Under the pieces are notes generated by a model, which was not told the origin of the DNA, searched no databases, and saw nothing but the letters and a program-made list of their open reading frames with translations. A DNA stretch of 37,593 nucleotides from Gammaproteobacteria bacterium (GTDB taxonomy: Bacteria; Pseudomonadota; Gammaproteobacteria; Natronospirales; REEB76), in NCBI GenBank assembly GCA_027315405.1, contig DAHUYB010000066.1, forward strand, positions 1 through 37,593, read 5' to 3'. This document shows positions 28,480-37,593 of the stretch, piece by piece. The stretch's first letter is position 1. Each line of letters opens with the position of its first letter. The translations under genes and the position numbers were made by a program.

Positions 28480-29225
28480 GGCGGTGCAAATTCCGGTGAC
28501 CTCAGCATGGCGCCGATGTCGTTGGTTTCTACCAAGTCGGCACCCTGTGCCGCCAATTGCATGGCCCGCTGCGGATCCTGGGTTTGGTACACGACCCATT
28601 GCCAGGGGCCGTTGAGCGCATTATGAACGTCCGCAAACCGCTCATCGCTGGTAAATAAGTAATCTGGGTCAAGCGTGTAAACGAGGTGGTGGATTTCCGG
28701 AGGAAATTCTTCAGTCGCCCAGCCAATAACCGCCGCCCCCTGCGTGCGCGCCAGGCTAAGGCAGACGTGGTCAAATGAGATGATAACGCATTGTTTGAGG
28801 GCTGCTTGGCAGGCTGATAAAACCGAACGCACTACACTGGCACTCCCAAAATGCCGCAAGCTCTGGCGCTTGATTTCTACAAACAGGGTGACCTGTGGCT
28901 GCGTTTCAAGCCAGCCGATGAGTGCCGTGAGTGGCGTAAGTTTTACCTCGGCGTAACGTTCGCCGAATCGAGGGCCTTCACCCACGGTTACCGAAATGAG
29001 TTCTGCCGCAGGTATTTCCGTAATCTCCCGGTCTATGCCGGCGGTGCGTTTGAGCGACAGATCGTGGCATACGAACGGCACGCCATCGGCACTCACTTGC
29101 ACATCGCATTCGAGCCAGCGCGCGCCCGCACCCACGGCTGCGGCAAAGCCTTCCAGTGTATTTTCGGGATAACGCGCCGGCCAACCGCGATGGCCAACCA
29201 GCGCAGGGGTTTTTGTCGGCGCCAT
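28476..29225 (-). CDS. Glycerophosphodiester phosphodiesterase
   Basis: Cleaves glycerophosphodiesters from phospholipid turnover into glycerol-3-phosphate and an alcohol. The 249-residue cytoplasmic protein opens with the GDPD signature LVGHRGWPARYPENT, which holds the catalytic His and Arg. ECDVQ carries the metal-binding acids and PFVCHDLSLKRT the second catalytic His. No signal peptide, so it resembles UgpQ rather than periplasmic GlpQ. Its product is the substrate of the next gene, glpD, which it overlaps by 4 bp. It begins 46 bp after the last ABC permease gene. Confidence 0.92.
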   Translation of the reverse strand: MAPTKTPALVGHRGWPARYPENTLEGFAAAVGAGARWLECDVQVSADGVPFVCHDLSLKRTAGIDREITEIPAAELISVTVGEGPRFGERYAEVKLTPLTALIGWLETQPQVTLFVEIKRQSLRHFGSASVVRSVLSACQAALKQCVIISFDHVCLSLARTQGAAVIGWATEEFPPEIHHLVYTLDPDYLFTSDERFADVHNALNGPWQWVVYQTQDPQRAMQLAAQGADLVETNDIGAMLRSPEFAPP

Positions 29226-29271
29226 GAACCATTCTGGTCCGAAGGATTGTCCTGTGTATCTTCGGAGAAAT

Positions 29272-30498
29272 TTATTCGTAGCGCAACGCTTCGATAGGGT
29301 CGAGGGCCGCGGCTTTGGCGGCGGGCGCGATGCCGAATAGCACGCCCACGCCGCCGGAGAAACCGAAGGCCAGGGCTACCGCCCACCAAGGGACATAGGC
29401 GCTGCGGAATTGGGGTACCGCATGGGCCACCAGCATGCCGATGCCGTAACCCAGCAACACACCGATGACGCCGCCGATGAGCGCCAGCGTAACCGCTTCG
29501 ACGAGGAACTGCATGAGGATGTCATGACGACGTGCTCCCAGGCTCTTCATGATGCCGATTTCGCGGGTGCGCTCGGTAACCGACACCAGCATGATGTTCA
29601 TGATGCCGATGCCGCCCACCAAGAGCGAGATAGCCACGATACCGCCCAGAATTACGGTGATGGAATTGAGCACGCTGGTGAATGTTCCCAGCAACTGCGT
29701 GGGGGTCTGGATTTTGAAGTCATTGTCCTGGCCAGGTTTGAGGTGGTGGCTGCGGCGCAATATCTGCGTAATGCGTTCCACTACCGCATCTGTCTGCTTG
29801 CCGTTGTTTATATTCAACTGGATGCCGATGTTCGGCACGGTGGCGGCGCCCTGCAGGCTGAGGGCGGTGCCGTAGGGGATGATGATGCGGTTATCCAGAT
29901 CAAAACCCAGGATCTGACCTCGTGGATGGAGCACACCTACAACCTTGAACCATTGGCCGGATATCTGGATGTACTGCCCCAGGGGGTCGGCTGGCAGATG
30001 CAATTTCTTGATCAAAGTTATGCCGATCACTGCCACATGATGGTGATGCAGATCGTCGTCCGGTGTGATGAAACGTCCACGATCTGGGTATTGCCCGTTG
30101 TTGAGTGCAAAGTTTGGCGTGGTGCCGAGAATCTGGCTGTTGGTGGTCTGATTCCGGTATTTCACCGTGCCATAGAATCGGCCCACGGGCAGGATGGGGC
30201 TCAAGCCACTGATACCGCTGACGTCATGCTGGATCGCCAGCAGGTCATCCGGCGTTACTTTCGCGATCTTGCCGGCGAGGCGATCCTTGCGGGGCAGGTA
30301 GGATTGGATGGTGAGGGTATTGGCGCCCATGCCCTTGAATTCGCTGGTGACGGAATTGCTGAACCCCTGGATCAGCGAGACCACGGCGATCACCGCCATG
30401 ACGCCGATGACGATGCCCAGCATGGTCAGGAAACTGCGCAGGGCATGGGCACGGATGGCCTGGAAGGCGGAGCGCACACTTTCCATCAGGGTGTACAT
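29272..30498 (-). CDS. MacB-type ABC transporter permease, second copy
   Basis: A 408-residue inner-membrane permease with one N-terminal span (about 22-45), a large periplasmic MacB-type domain and three C-terminal spans of the FtsX type, with [21 protein letters not shown] as coupling region. It has no fused ATPase, unlike E. coli MacB. I chose ATG 30498 with AGGCAGG upstream; the longer frame to 30528 starts at TTG. It is a clear paralogue of the gene before it: membrane segments and ends are nearly identical while the periplasmic domains differ. It starts 7 bp after that gene's stop, and a heterodimer is likely. Substrate unknown; lipid, peptide or antibiotic export are typical. Confidence 0.9.
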   Translation of the reverse strand: MYTLMESVRSAFQAIRAHALRSFLTMLGIVIGVMAVIAVVSLIQGFSNSVTSEFKGMGANTLTIQSYLPRKDRLAGKIAKVTPDDLLAIQHDVSGISGLSPILPVGRFYGTVKYRNQTTNSQILGTTPNFALNNGQYPDRGRFITPDDDLHHHHVAVIGITLIKKLHLPADPLGQYIQISGQWFKVVGVLHPRGQILGFDLDNRIIIPYGTALSLQGAATVPNIGIQLNINNGKQTDAVVERITQILRRSHHLKPGQDNDFKIQTPTQLLGTFTSVLNSITVILGGIVAISLLVGGIGIMNIMLVSVTERTREIGIMKSLGARRHDILMQFLVEAVTLALIGGVIGVLLGYGIGMLVAHAVPQFRSAYVPWWAVALAFGFSGGVGVLFGIAPAAKAAALDPIEALRYE

Positions 30499-30505
30499 GG
30501 CCTGC

Positions 30506-31735
30506 CTATTCGTAACGCAGGGCGTCAATGGGATTCAGCGAGGCTGCCTTGGCGGCTGGTGCAATGCCGAAAATGACACCCACTCCGCCGGCAAATCCAA
30601 AAGCCAGCACCACCGCCCACCAGGGCACGTGCGCGCCCAAAAATTGTGGCACCAGGTGCGCCACCAGCATGCCGATGCCGTAACCCAGCAATAGGCCGAT
30701 GATGCCGCCGATGAGAGATAAGATCACCGACTCAATGAGGAACTGCATGAGAATATCGCGGCGGCGTGCCCCCAGACTTTTGCAGATGCCGATCTCACGG
30801 GTGCGCTCGGTGACTGACACCAGCATGATGTTCATGATGCCGATACCGCCCACCAGCAGTGAAATACCCACGATGCCGCCCAAGATCAGGGTGATGGAAT
30901 TGAGAATCTTGTTGAAAGTTCCGAGCGTTTGCGCGGGTGTCTGGACCAGAAAGTCGTCGTCCTGGCCCGGTTTCAGCTGGTGCTTACGGCGCAAAATCTG
31001 GGTAATCCGACCCACCACACTATCCAGATCCTTCAGGTTGTTCACGTGCAAATTGATCTGAATGTCCGGTACCTTGGATGCACCCAGCAAGCTGTGGGCG
31101 GTGCCGTAGGGGATGTAGATACGGTCGTCCTGATCCTGACCTCCAATGGAGCCCAATTTCTTCAGCACGCCGATGATCTTGAACCACTGGCCGTACATCT
31201 CGAGGTACTGGCCGACCGGATTTTTGGGGAGATTGAGGTCCGTGATGAGCGTCTGGCCGATCACGGCCACACGACGGTGACTCAGGTCATCGCTGGGCGT
31301 GAGGTAGCGCCCCATTACCGGATAAAAGCTGGTGTTCTCCGCATGGGATGACGTGGTGCCAAACACTCCGGCATAGGCGGTCTGATCGCCGAATTGAATC
31401 GCACCTGAGCCGAAATCCGCGAGCGTAAGTATCGGTGTGATATTACTGATGCCGGAGACATCGTGCTGGATGGCTTGCAGGTCATCCGGTGTGACTTTTA
31501 CCACCTTTCCAGTCAGGTAATCTTCCTGTGTCTCATTGGATTGGATGGTAAGACTATTGGCGCCCATGTTGGCAAAGGTAGAGTTGACTGAATGGCTGAA
31601 ACCCTGAATCAGCGAAACCACCGCAATCACCGCCGCTACCGCGATGATGATGCCCAGAGTGGTGAGGAAACTGCGGAATGCGTGGGCGCGTATGGACTGA
31701 AAGGCGGAACGCAGGCTCTCGACCAAGTTATACAC
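30506..31735 (-). CDS. MacB-type ABC transporter permease, first copy
   Basis: A 409-residue permease with the same build as its downstream paralogue: N-terminal span, periplasmic domain from about 45 to 280, three C-terminal spans. I chose GTG 31735, giving [20 protein letters not shown], which aligns residue by residue with the start MYTLMESVRSAFQAIRAHAL of the second copy; the longer frame to 31783 has no counterpart there. The start overlaps the ATPase stop by 8 bp. The pair most likely arose by tandem duplication, with the periplasmic domains then diverging more than the membrane parts, as expected if they bind different sides of a substrate or adaptor. Confidence 0.9.
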   Translation of the reverse strand: MYNLVESLRSAFQSIRAHAFRSFLTTLGIIIAVAAVIAVVSLIQGFSHSVNSTFANMGANSLTIQSNETQEDYLTGKVVKVTPDDLQAIQHDVSGISNITPILTLADFGSGAIQFGDQTAYAGVFGTTSSHAENTSFYPVMGRYLTPSDDLSHRRVAVIGQTLITDLNLPKNPVGQYLEMYGQWFKIIGVLKKLGSIGGQDQDDRIYIPYGTAHSLLGASKVPDIQINLHVNNLKDLDSVVGRITQILRRKHQLKPGQDDDFLVQTPAQTLGTFNKILNSITLILGGIVGISLLVGGIGIMNIMLVSVTERTREIGICKSLGARRRDILMQFLIESVILSLIGGIIGLLLGYGIGMLVAHLVPQFLGAHVPWWAVVLAFGFAGGVGVIFGIAPAAKAASLNPIDALRYE

Positions 31736-32456
31736 GGCGCAGTGCCTCTTGGGGTTCGCCCTCAATCGCGTTGGCGGTATCACTCAGAACCTGACCGTCC
31801 ATCAGCTGGACCACCCGCCGGCAATGATTGGCGATATTTTGGTCATGAGTCACGACGATAATGGTATGACCATGCCTGTGCAGTTCGTCGAACATGGCCA
31901 TCACATCACGGCTGGTGCTGGAATCTAGGTTGCCCGTAGGTTCGTCCGCCAGCAGGATGGAAGGTTTGCCCACCAATGCGCGGGCGATGGCTACACGCTG
32001 GCGCTGGCCGCCGGAAAGCTGGTTGGGTAAATGCTGTAGACGGTCGCCCAGCCCCACGCTTTGCAAGGTTTGTGTCGCCATGCGCTTACGTTCGCTCAGG
32101 GGGGTGCCGCGATAGATGAGCGGCTGCATGACATTGTGCAAGGCGTTGGCACGCCCCAGCAGATTGAAATTCTGGAAGATGAAGCCAATTTCGCGGTTGC
32201 GGATACGCGCCAGAGCGTTGTCATCCAATTGCGCCACCGGCGTACCGTTCAGTATGTATTCTCCGCTTGTTGGCTTGTCGAGGCAGCCCACGATATTCAT
32301 GAGCGTGGATTTACCCGAGCCGGAAGGGCCGATGAAGGCCACATACTCATTGCGATAAATGCTGAGATTGATGTCCTTGAGTGCATCCAGGGTCGCTTCA
32401 CCCATCACGTATTGTTTGCTGACGTGATGCAGCACCAGTACGGATTCGGGACTCAT
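31728..32456 (-). CDS. MacB/LolD-type ABC transporter ATPase
   Basis: A 242-residue cytoplasmic ATPase that powers the two permeases. It shows Walker [11 protein letters not shown]-loop FQNFNLL, signature [12 protein letters not shown], Walker [13 protein letters not shown] and the H-loop VVTHD. The sequence pattern, including [10 protein letters not shown], is that of the MacB/LolD/FtsE group that drives mechanotransmission across the membrane, not transport through it. It overlaps the adaptor gene by 4 bp (ATGA) and the first permease by 8 bp, so the whole set is translated in a coupled way. Confidence 0.94.
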   Translation of the reverse strand: MSPESVLVLHHVSKQYVMGEATLDALKDINLSIYRNEYVAFIGPSGSGKSTLMNIVGCLDKPTSGEYILNGTPVAQLDDNALARIRNREIGFIFQNFNLLGRANALHNVMQPLIYRGTPLSERKRMATQTLQSVGLGDRLQHLPNQLSGGQRQRVAIARALVGKPSILLADEPTGNLDSSTSRDVMAMFDELHRHGHTIIVVTHDQNIANHCRRVVQLMDGQVLSDTANAIEGEPQEALRRV

Positions 32457-33697
32457 GATGCACTCGTGGCCTGTTTACTTGCGGTGTTATTTGCCGGCAA
32501 AACCGATACCGCCGCGCCGTCGCTCAAAGCATGCAGTGTCGTATAAGGACCGGTGATGACTGTTTCGCCAGTCTTGAGTCCGGAGATGATTTCCTGATAG
32601 GTATCGCTGGAAACGCCGGTGGTCACATCCACCTTGCGAGCTTTGCCGTCACGCAACACATAAACGTAAGCGCCGGAGGTGGGTTCGAGGCTCTTGGAGT
32701 TAGGGTTGTTCTCGTAGAGTATCGCCTGCAAGGGCACGGCGATGGCATTGGGGGTGCTCTGGGTAAAGATTTCCGCGCGGCAGCTCATGCCGGGGCGTAC
32801 GCGCGGTAGTTTCTGGTCTGTGAGCCCGATTTTCACCTCAAAGGTAACGCCCTGCTGCGCCGTCTGTGTGGCTGAAGTGCTGGTGCTGTTGTCAGTCACG
32901 GAAGCCGCGATGAACTGCACCTTCCCATGAAAGGTGTCGTTGGGGTAGGAGACCGCGTTGATATTGGCATTCTCATTCAGCTTCAGGTTGGCGATGTCGG
33001 CCTCGTCCACCTGTACATCCGCTTGTACTTCGCTGGGATCGGCGATCTCCATGAGCGTCGAGCCGGGGATATTGGTGCCGGTAATGACGGTTTCGCCCAC
33101 CTTCACCGGCAGGCTGGTGACCATGCCGTTGATGGGCGAGCGGATCACGGTTTTACTGAGATTCTGCTGGGCCTGGCTGAGTTGCGCCTGGGCGATACGC
33201 AGCGCTTCTTTCTGAGAGTCCAGCTGTACTTTGGCGATATCCAGTTGATTGCCCAACTGGTCGAAGGTATTGGCATCCACCAGATGTTGCTTGAAAAGCG
33301 TCTGCTGGCGGTTGTATTGCAGTTGCAGGTTGGAAATCGTGAGTTTTTGGCTCTCGATAGCAAGCTGCGCCTGTTGCACCCCAGCCTGAGACTGGTCTAC
33401 CGCCGCCGTATACAGCTGTGGGTCCAGGCGCAACACCACCTGGCCATTCTGCACCATCTGACCTTCCACCACCGGGATTGCGCTGATCTTGCCGATAACC
33501 TCCGGCTTGAGTTCCACTGGATTGATATAAATGAGCTGTCCCGAAGCCAGGATGGAACTCTTGATAGTGCGGGCTTCGATTTTGGCCACGTCCACTTTTT
33601 GGGTATCCCGACTGCCCGCGAAACGGCTGATCACTATGAGGATTACGATGCCAGCGATGATGGCCAGGGTGATCCAGAGCTTGCGCTTCTGCCGCAT
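32453..33697 (-). CDS. MacA-type periplasmic adaptor (membrane fusion protein)
   Basis: A 414-residue protein with an N-terminal anchor ([17 protein letters not shown]), then a split biotinyl-lipoyl domain, a helical hairpin of about 90 residues rich in Gln ([13 protein letters not shown]...), a beta-barrel domain and a membrane-proximal domain. This is the adaptor that links a MacB-type transporter to a TolC-like outer-membrane channel. No TolC gene is seen in the window. I chose ATG 33697, which has GGAG six bases upstream; an in-frame ATG at 33709 lacks a ribosome site. The Gln-rich hairpin should be long enough to reach the channel. It is the first gene of the operon. Confidence 0.92.
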   Translation of the reverse strand: MRQKRKLWITLAIIAGIVILIVISRFAGSRDTQKVDVAKIEARTIKSSILASGQLIYINPVELKPEVIGKISAIPVVEGQMVQNGQVVLRLDPQLYTAAVDQSQAGVQQAQLAIESQKLTISNLQLQYNRQQTLFKQHLVDANTFDQLGNQLDIAKVQLDSQKEALRIAQAQLSQAQQNLSKTVIRSPINGMVTSLPVKVGETVITGTNIPGSTLMEIADPSEVQADVQVDEADIANLKLNENANINAVSYPNDTFHGKVQFIAASVTDNSTSTSATQTAQQGVTFEVKIGLTDQKLPRVRPGMSCRAEIFTQSTPNAIAVPLQAILYENNPNSKSLEPTSGAYVYVLRDGKARKVDVTTGVSSDTYQEIISGLKTGETVITGPYTTLHALSDGAAVSVLPANNTASKQATSAS

Positions 33698-33714
33698 ACC
33701 AGTCTCCATATGTT

Positions 33715-33742
33715 TCAGTGTTGTATCTTAGTATAACACTGA
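33715..33742. promoter_or_regulatory. Putative repressor operator over the -10 of the ABC operon
   Basis: Arms TCAGTGTTGTA (33715-33725) and TATAACACTGA (33732-33742) form an 11-bp inverted repeat with one mismatch and a 6-nt centre. The dyad covers the -10 and the expected start of transcription. Size and symmetry fit a TetR- or PadR-like dimer, but no regulator gene is present in the window. Confidence 0.7.
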
Positions 33743-33757
33743 CTATTCGGGTTACAA
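33730..33757 (-). promoter_or_regulatory. Promoter of the ABC transporter operon
   Basis: On the minus strand TTGTAA (33757-33752) and TATACT (33735-33730) are separated by 16 bp, a good sigma70 promoter, about 25 bp upstream of the adaptor leader. Confidence 0.7.
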
Positions 33758-33797
33758 GCCCCCTGGCGCCTGTTTTGGGCGCTTTCAAAATGTGACA

Positions 33798-34496
33798 TTA
33801 GGCGAGTTTCAGGATGATCCAAATAGCGTAAATCACCACCCACGGGGCGAGTACGATCAGCGACGATTTACCAAGACTTTTCTTGGTCCACAGGGAAAAA
33901 CCCAGGATCATCAGTGCCAGAGTCCAGAACGTGGTCAGATGCAGGCTGGCCGCCAAGCCCATCATGGGATGTCCCATAGGCACATGGAACAGGAGTGTAT
34001 TCAGGGAGGTCACGTCCAGCGCGTAATAGCTGGTCTGCGGGTTGGCGAACACATAGGCGATGCCCGAGGCGACGGGCCCAATGATGTTTGGGAAGGAGGT
34101 CCAGACGCTGAAGCTGAACCACTTGCCGTAGGACTGCTGCTCGTAGCCGCCAACTTTGCTCACCAGAAAAAAGTATAGCGCCTGCAACAGATACACAGTT
34201 ATCAGAAACAACGGGACACCCACAGCGCTGCCGATGAGGAAGCGGCTGCGGGTAAAACCACGCCGGATCATGTCCAGCTGGCCGTGGTTATATTTGCCGG
34301 CCATGACGGCGGTCATCTGGTTAGCTAGCCAGTCAATATCCACCGTGGCGTAATACCAGACGATGAACGCAACAGTCAGCACAATGGTGATGATTAGCGG
34401 ATACCAAAACCAGGCGGTGTGGGATTGGATATCCTGCAGGGCCTTTTTAGGTTCGACGAAAATGTTGCCAAGGCAGGCGAGAGCAGATGTCTCCAT
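33798..34496 (-). CDS. Yip1-domain membrane protein
   Basis: A 232-residue protein with about five membrane segments, beginning METSALACLGNIFVEPKKALQDIQ, the cytoplasmic lead-in typical of bacterial Yip1/YIP-domain proteins. The spans include WFWYPLIITIVLTVAFIVWY and a C-terminal SLIVLAPWVVIYAIWIILKL. Bacterial function is not known. I chose ATG 34496, which has GGAG upstream; the longer frame to 34529 lacks this. It lies 88 bp upstream of the adaptor start, a gap holding the operon promoter, so it can be transcribed separately or read through into the ABC genes. Confidence 0.8.
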   Translation of the reverse strand: METSALACLGNIFVEPKKALQDIQSHTAWFWYPLIITIVLTVAFIVWYYATVDIDWLANQMTAVMAGKYNHGQLDMIRRGFTRSRFLIGSAVGVPLFLITVYLLQALYFFLVSKVGGYEQQSYGKWFSFSVWTSFPNIIGPVASGIAYVFANPQTSYYALDVTSLNTLLFHVPMGHPMMGLAASLHLTTFWTLALMILGFSLWTKKSLGKSSLIVLAPWVVIYAIWIILKLA

Positions 34497-34716
34497 GGAT
34501 CTCCAGCTAATCTCAAATAAACACGCCAATTACGCCGCCCGCGCAGCTATTTTCGGTACGCGCGGTTTAAACCAGCGCCTAAACTATCGGGATCAAAGTT
34601 GTCGGCAGACGGCCTGAAGCATACCTGCATGATAGCGGCAGTTAAAGTCGCCGGAAAGTGACAAACGTCAGGAAATCCCGCCGTTTTCAGATGCGGCAGG
34701 AAAGTTTAAGCAAACA

Positions 34717-34747
34717 AACACCCCTGGCCGGAGAGGTCAGGGGTGTT
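34717..34747. terminator. Strong hairpin terminator after the RRM gene
   Basis: AACACCCCTG (34717-34726) pairs perfectly with CAGGGGTGTT (34738-34747), and the next three base pairs (one G-T) extend the stem to 13 bp around loop GGAGA (34730-34734). Flanks are T-rich on both strands (minus: TTTGTTTG; plus: TTTT), so it can end RRM-gene transcription and block readthrough the other way. Confidence 0.85.
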
Positions 34748-34769
34748 CAGTTTTATTGAGACTAGGAGA

Positions 34770-35057
34770 TTACCAGCGACCGCCGCGGCCGCCGCCGGCG
34801 CCGCCTTGGCGGGGTTGCCGTTCCTGCGCTTCATTCACGCGCAGCGGACGACCGCCCATATCCTTGCCATTCAGCTCCTGGATGGCTTTTTGAGCCGCAC
34901 CCTGATCCATTTCCACGAAAGCAAACCCGCGTGGGCGGCCGGTTTCGCGGTCAGCGATCAGTTTCACCGAATGCACGGTGCCGAACGACTCGAACTTGGA
35001 ACGAACTTCCTCTTCGGAAGCGGTAAAGGGCAAATTGCCCACATAGATTGACGTCAT
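34770..35057 (-). CDS. RRM-type RNA-binding protein
   Basis: A 95-residue single RNA-recognition-motif protein. RNP2 is IYVGNL (residues 4-9) and RNP1 is RGFAFVEM (about 43-50), with the helices between them normal. The C-terminal 20 residues are Gly/Arg/Gln-rich (QGGAGGGRGGRW), as in the cold-inducible RRM proteins of bacteria. It probably binds single-stranded RNA and may be involved in cold or stress adaptation, by analogy. The start is the ATG at 35057; a leader with a stem-loop lies upstream. The 382-bp gap separates it from the divergent typA. Confidence 0.93.
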   Translation of the reverse strand: MTSIYVGNLPFTASEEEVRSKFESFGTVHSVKLIADRETGRPRGFAFVEMDQGAAQKAIQELNGKDMGGRPLRVNEAQERQPRQGGAGGGRGGRW

Positions 35058-35271
35058 ACTCTTGATTCACTCTGCTGTAACTTATGAAAACCACGGTAGC
35101 GGGAGTTGAAGCCTGCTGCCGTGATATTGCCTGACGGCTTAGGCCCCTCTGTTTGTGGTATCCCTTCCCTACACAAGAACGGGAAGGGCGACACATCCGA
35201 GCGGCAACCGCCTTATTGTTCGTTACTTGATCACTAATGCGGCGAGCCGGGTGAATTCCCCAAAGAACGTC

Positions 35272-35363
35272 GGCAGGTTTGTGACAGGTCCCGAACGGGG
35301 CCGAGAGCTTACGCTTGTTGAGAAGACCTGTCCAATACCCGGTAGGGATACGAAACCTATGCC
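35272..35363. ncRNA. Possible structured RNA or leader (nested stems)
   Basis: An outer 9-bp stem pairs GGC plus AGGTTT (35272-35280) with AAACCT (35353-35358) and GCC (35361-35363), with a 2-nt bulge. Two bases inside is a perfect 8-bp stem GACAGGTC (35283-35290) with GACCTGTC (35325-35332). A further CCC-GGTA-GGG hairpin sits at 35338-35347. It may be a small RNA or part of the long RRM-gene leader on the minus strand. I do not recognise a known family. Confidence 0.35.
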
Positions 35364-35404
35364 AAAGTGCTATCTCACGGCACGGTCGCGAGGGCGGTTT
35401 GCCG

Positions 35405-35410
35405 TATAAT
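35405..35410 (+). promoter_or_regulatory. Probable -10 element of typA
   Basis: A consensus TATAAT lies 30 bp before the typA GTG; the -35 is weak. The predicted leader is about 20 nt. Confidence 0.6.
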
Positions 35411-35439
35411 GCCCGGCCTTTTCCGCCAGTTCCCGTTCC

Positions 35440-37263
<1,824 letters not shown>

Positions 37264-37457
37264 CAGTGCCAGATGAGATGCGGATGTTACCCAAAGATTT
37301 GAGCGAGTTTATGTACACTCCCTCCGGCCTCGTCTGTACAGCGACGCCTAAGATGAGCGGCGATTGCATTGATTCCGTTTGAGCCGGTCCCTTTGGCCGG
37401 ATTCAGGTAGGCTTTGCGAACTGTGAACAGCATCACCTTGTTCGGAATTTATCTTAA

Positions 37458-37593
37458 GGAATCTCTGCAAAAGTTCGTTGTCTGAGTATCTGATCTGTAA
37501 TTGGGAAGTAACACGATGAAGCAGCAAAGTTTTGCGAGCGCGGCATGGGAAACGAAACGCAAAAAGACGCGGCGCGAGGTATTTTTGGAGGAG
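37458..37593 (+). mobile_element. Left end of an IS5-family insertion sequence (cut by window edge)
   Basis: Just after TTAA at 37454-37457, a typical IS5-group target (YTAR), the sequence GGAATCTCTGCAAAAG begins at 37458 and resembles IS5-group terminal inverted repeats, and the transposase starts 58 bp further in. The right end and the matching target copy are outside the window, so the boundary is inferred. Confidence 0.7.
37516..37593 (+). CDS. IS5-family transposase (N-terminal 26 residues)
   Basis: The frame opens at ATG 37516 and runs off the window. The visible residues, starting MKQQSFASAAWETKRKKT and continuing RREVFLEE, match the conserved N-terminus of IS5-group DDE transposases. 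Catalytic residues are beyond the edge. Whether the gene is intact cannot be seen. Confidence 0.9.
   Translation, partial: MKQQSFASAAWETKRKKTRREVFLEE

Larger units (their letters stand above)
35058..35439. other. Structured divergent intergenic region between the RRM gene and typA
   Basis: No supported gene. Several inverted repeats stand out: CACGGTAGC (35092-35100) with GCTGCCGTG (35115-35123), one G-T pair, in the RRM leader; CCCTTCCC (35162-35169) with GGGAAGGG (35181-35188); and the nested stems described separately at 35272-35363. A short open frame at 35155-35409 has no features of a real protein. Confidence 0.6.

Noticed and set aside
29410-30576. Long plus-strand frame opposite the permease genes
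   Set aside because: Fully antisense to conserved MacB-type permeases; His/Asp-rich composition is typical of a shadow frame.
32927-33736. Plus-strand frame of 269 codons opposite the adaptor gene
   Set aside because: Antisense shadow of the membrane fusion protein.
35155-35409. 84-codon plus-strand frame in the RRM-typA gap
   Set aside because: No ribosome site, no motif, and it overlaps the inverted repeats and the typA -10.

Overview
The window reads as an ordinary chromosomal segment of a medium-to-high-GC proteobacterium, most likely a gammaproteobacterium. The LexA protein and its CTGT-N8-ACAG box, the FadH, ArfB and TypA sequences and the RRM protein all look gammaproteobacterial. 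I cannot name the genus. There is no rRNA, tRNA, CRISPR array or prophage. The only mobile DNA is the left end of an IS5-family element cut by the right edge of the window.

Layout, left to right. (1) 1-2140: tail of a GAF-like protein, then a translationally coupled pair, a class IV aminotransferase and a sulfotransferase-like P-loop protein. (2) 2239-6953: amino-acid catabolism, with a PutA lacking the DNA-binding domain and an Fe-S L-serine dehydratase, each followed by a repeat or hairpin cluster. (3) 7076-11883: a membrane-anchored TPR protein divergent from a copper cassette (CsoR repressor, Cu+ ATPase) with a clear palindromic operator. (4) 12179-15100: aldo/keto reductase, GST-like protein, SOS-controlled lexA, and a small secreted Met/His/Lys-rich protein on the other strand. 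(5) 15451-21536: HD-GYP protein, ArfB, APC permease, GGDEF protein with DUF3301 partner, and a triple-BON protein. (6) 21657-25836: AlkA-like glycosylase, 2,4-dienoyl-CoA reductase, a lipoprotein of unknown function and a conserved-looking protein with an HExxE motif. (7) 33697-25839, minus strand: a tightly packed seven-gene run. It holds a periplasmic adaptor, an ABC ATPase, two tandem paralogous MacB-type permeases, a glycerophosphodiesterase, a short GlpD and a divergent FGGY kinase. It is headed by a promoter with a long inverted repeat over its -10. (8) 33798-37263: Yip1-type membrane protein, RRM protein and TypA, with a 382-bp gap rich in inverted repeats between the last two.

How the genes work together: PutA, SdaA, the permease and the aminotransferase point to amino-acid use. 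The copper genes form a sensor-pump pair. The GGDEF and HD-GYP genes make and break cyclic-di-GMP. The phosphodiesterase-GlpD-kinase set would feed glycerol-3-phosphate to central metabolism, but the kinase has lost residues that hold glycerol.

I do not see a clearly new large system. The best leads are the FGGY kinase with an altered pocket, the aminotransferase/P-loop pair lacking the PLP-pyridine glutamate, the HExxE protein, the G-quadruplex motif before the Met/His-rich secreted protein, the operator of the ABC operon, and the structured gap before typA.
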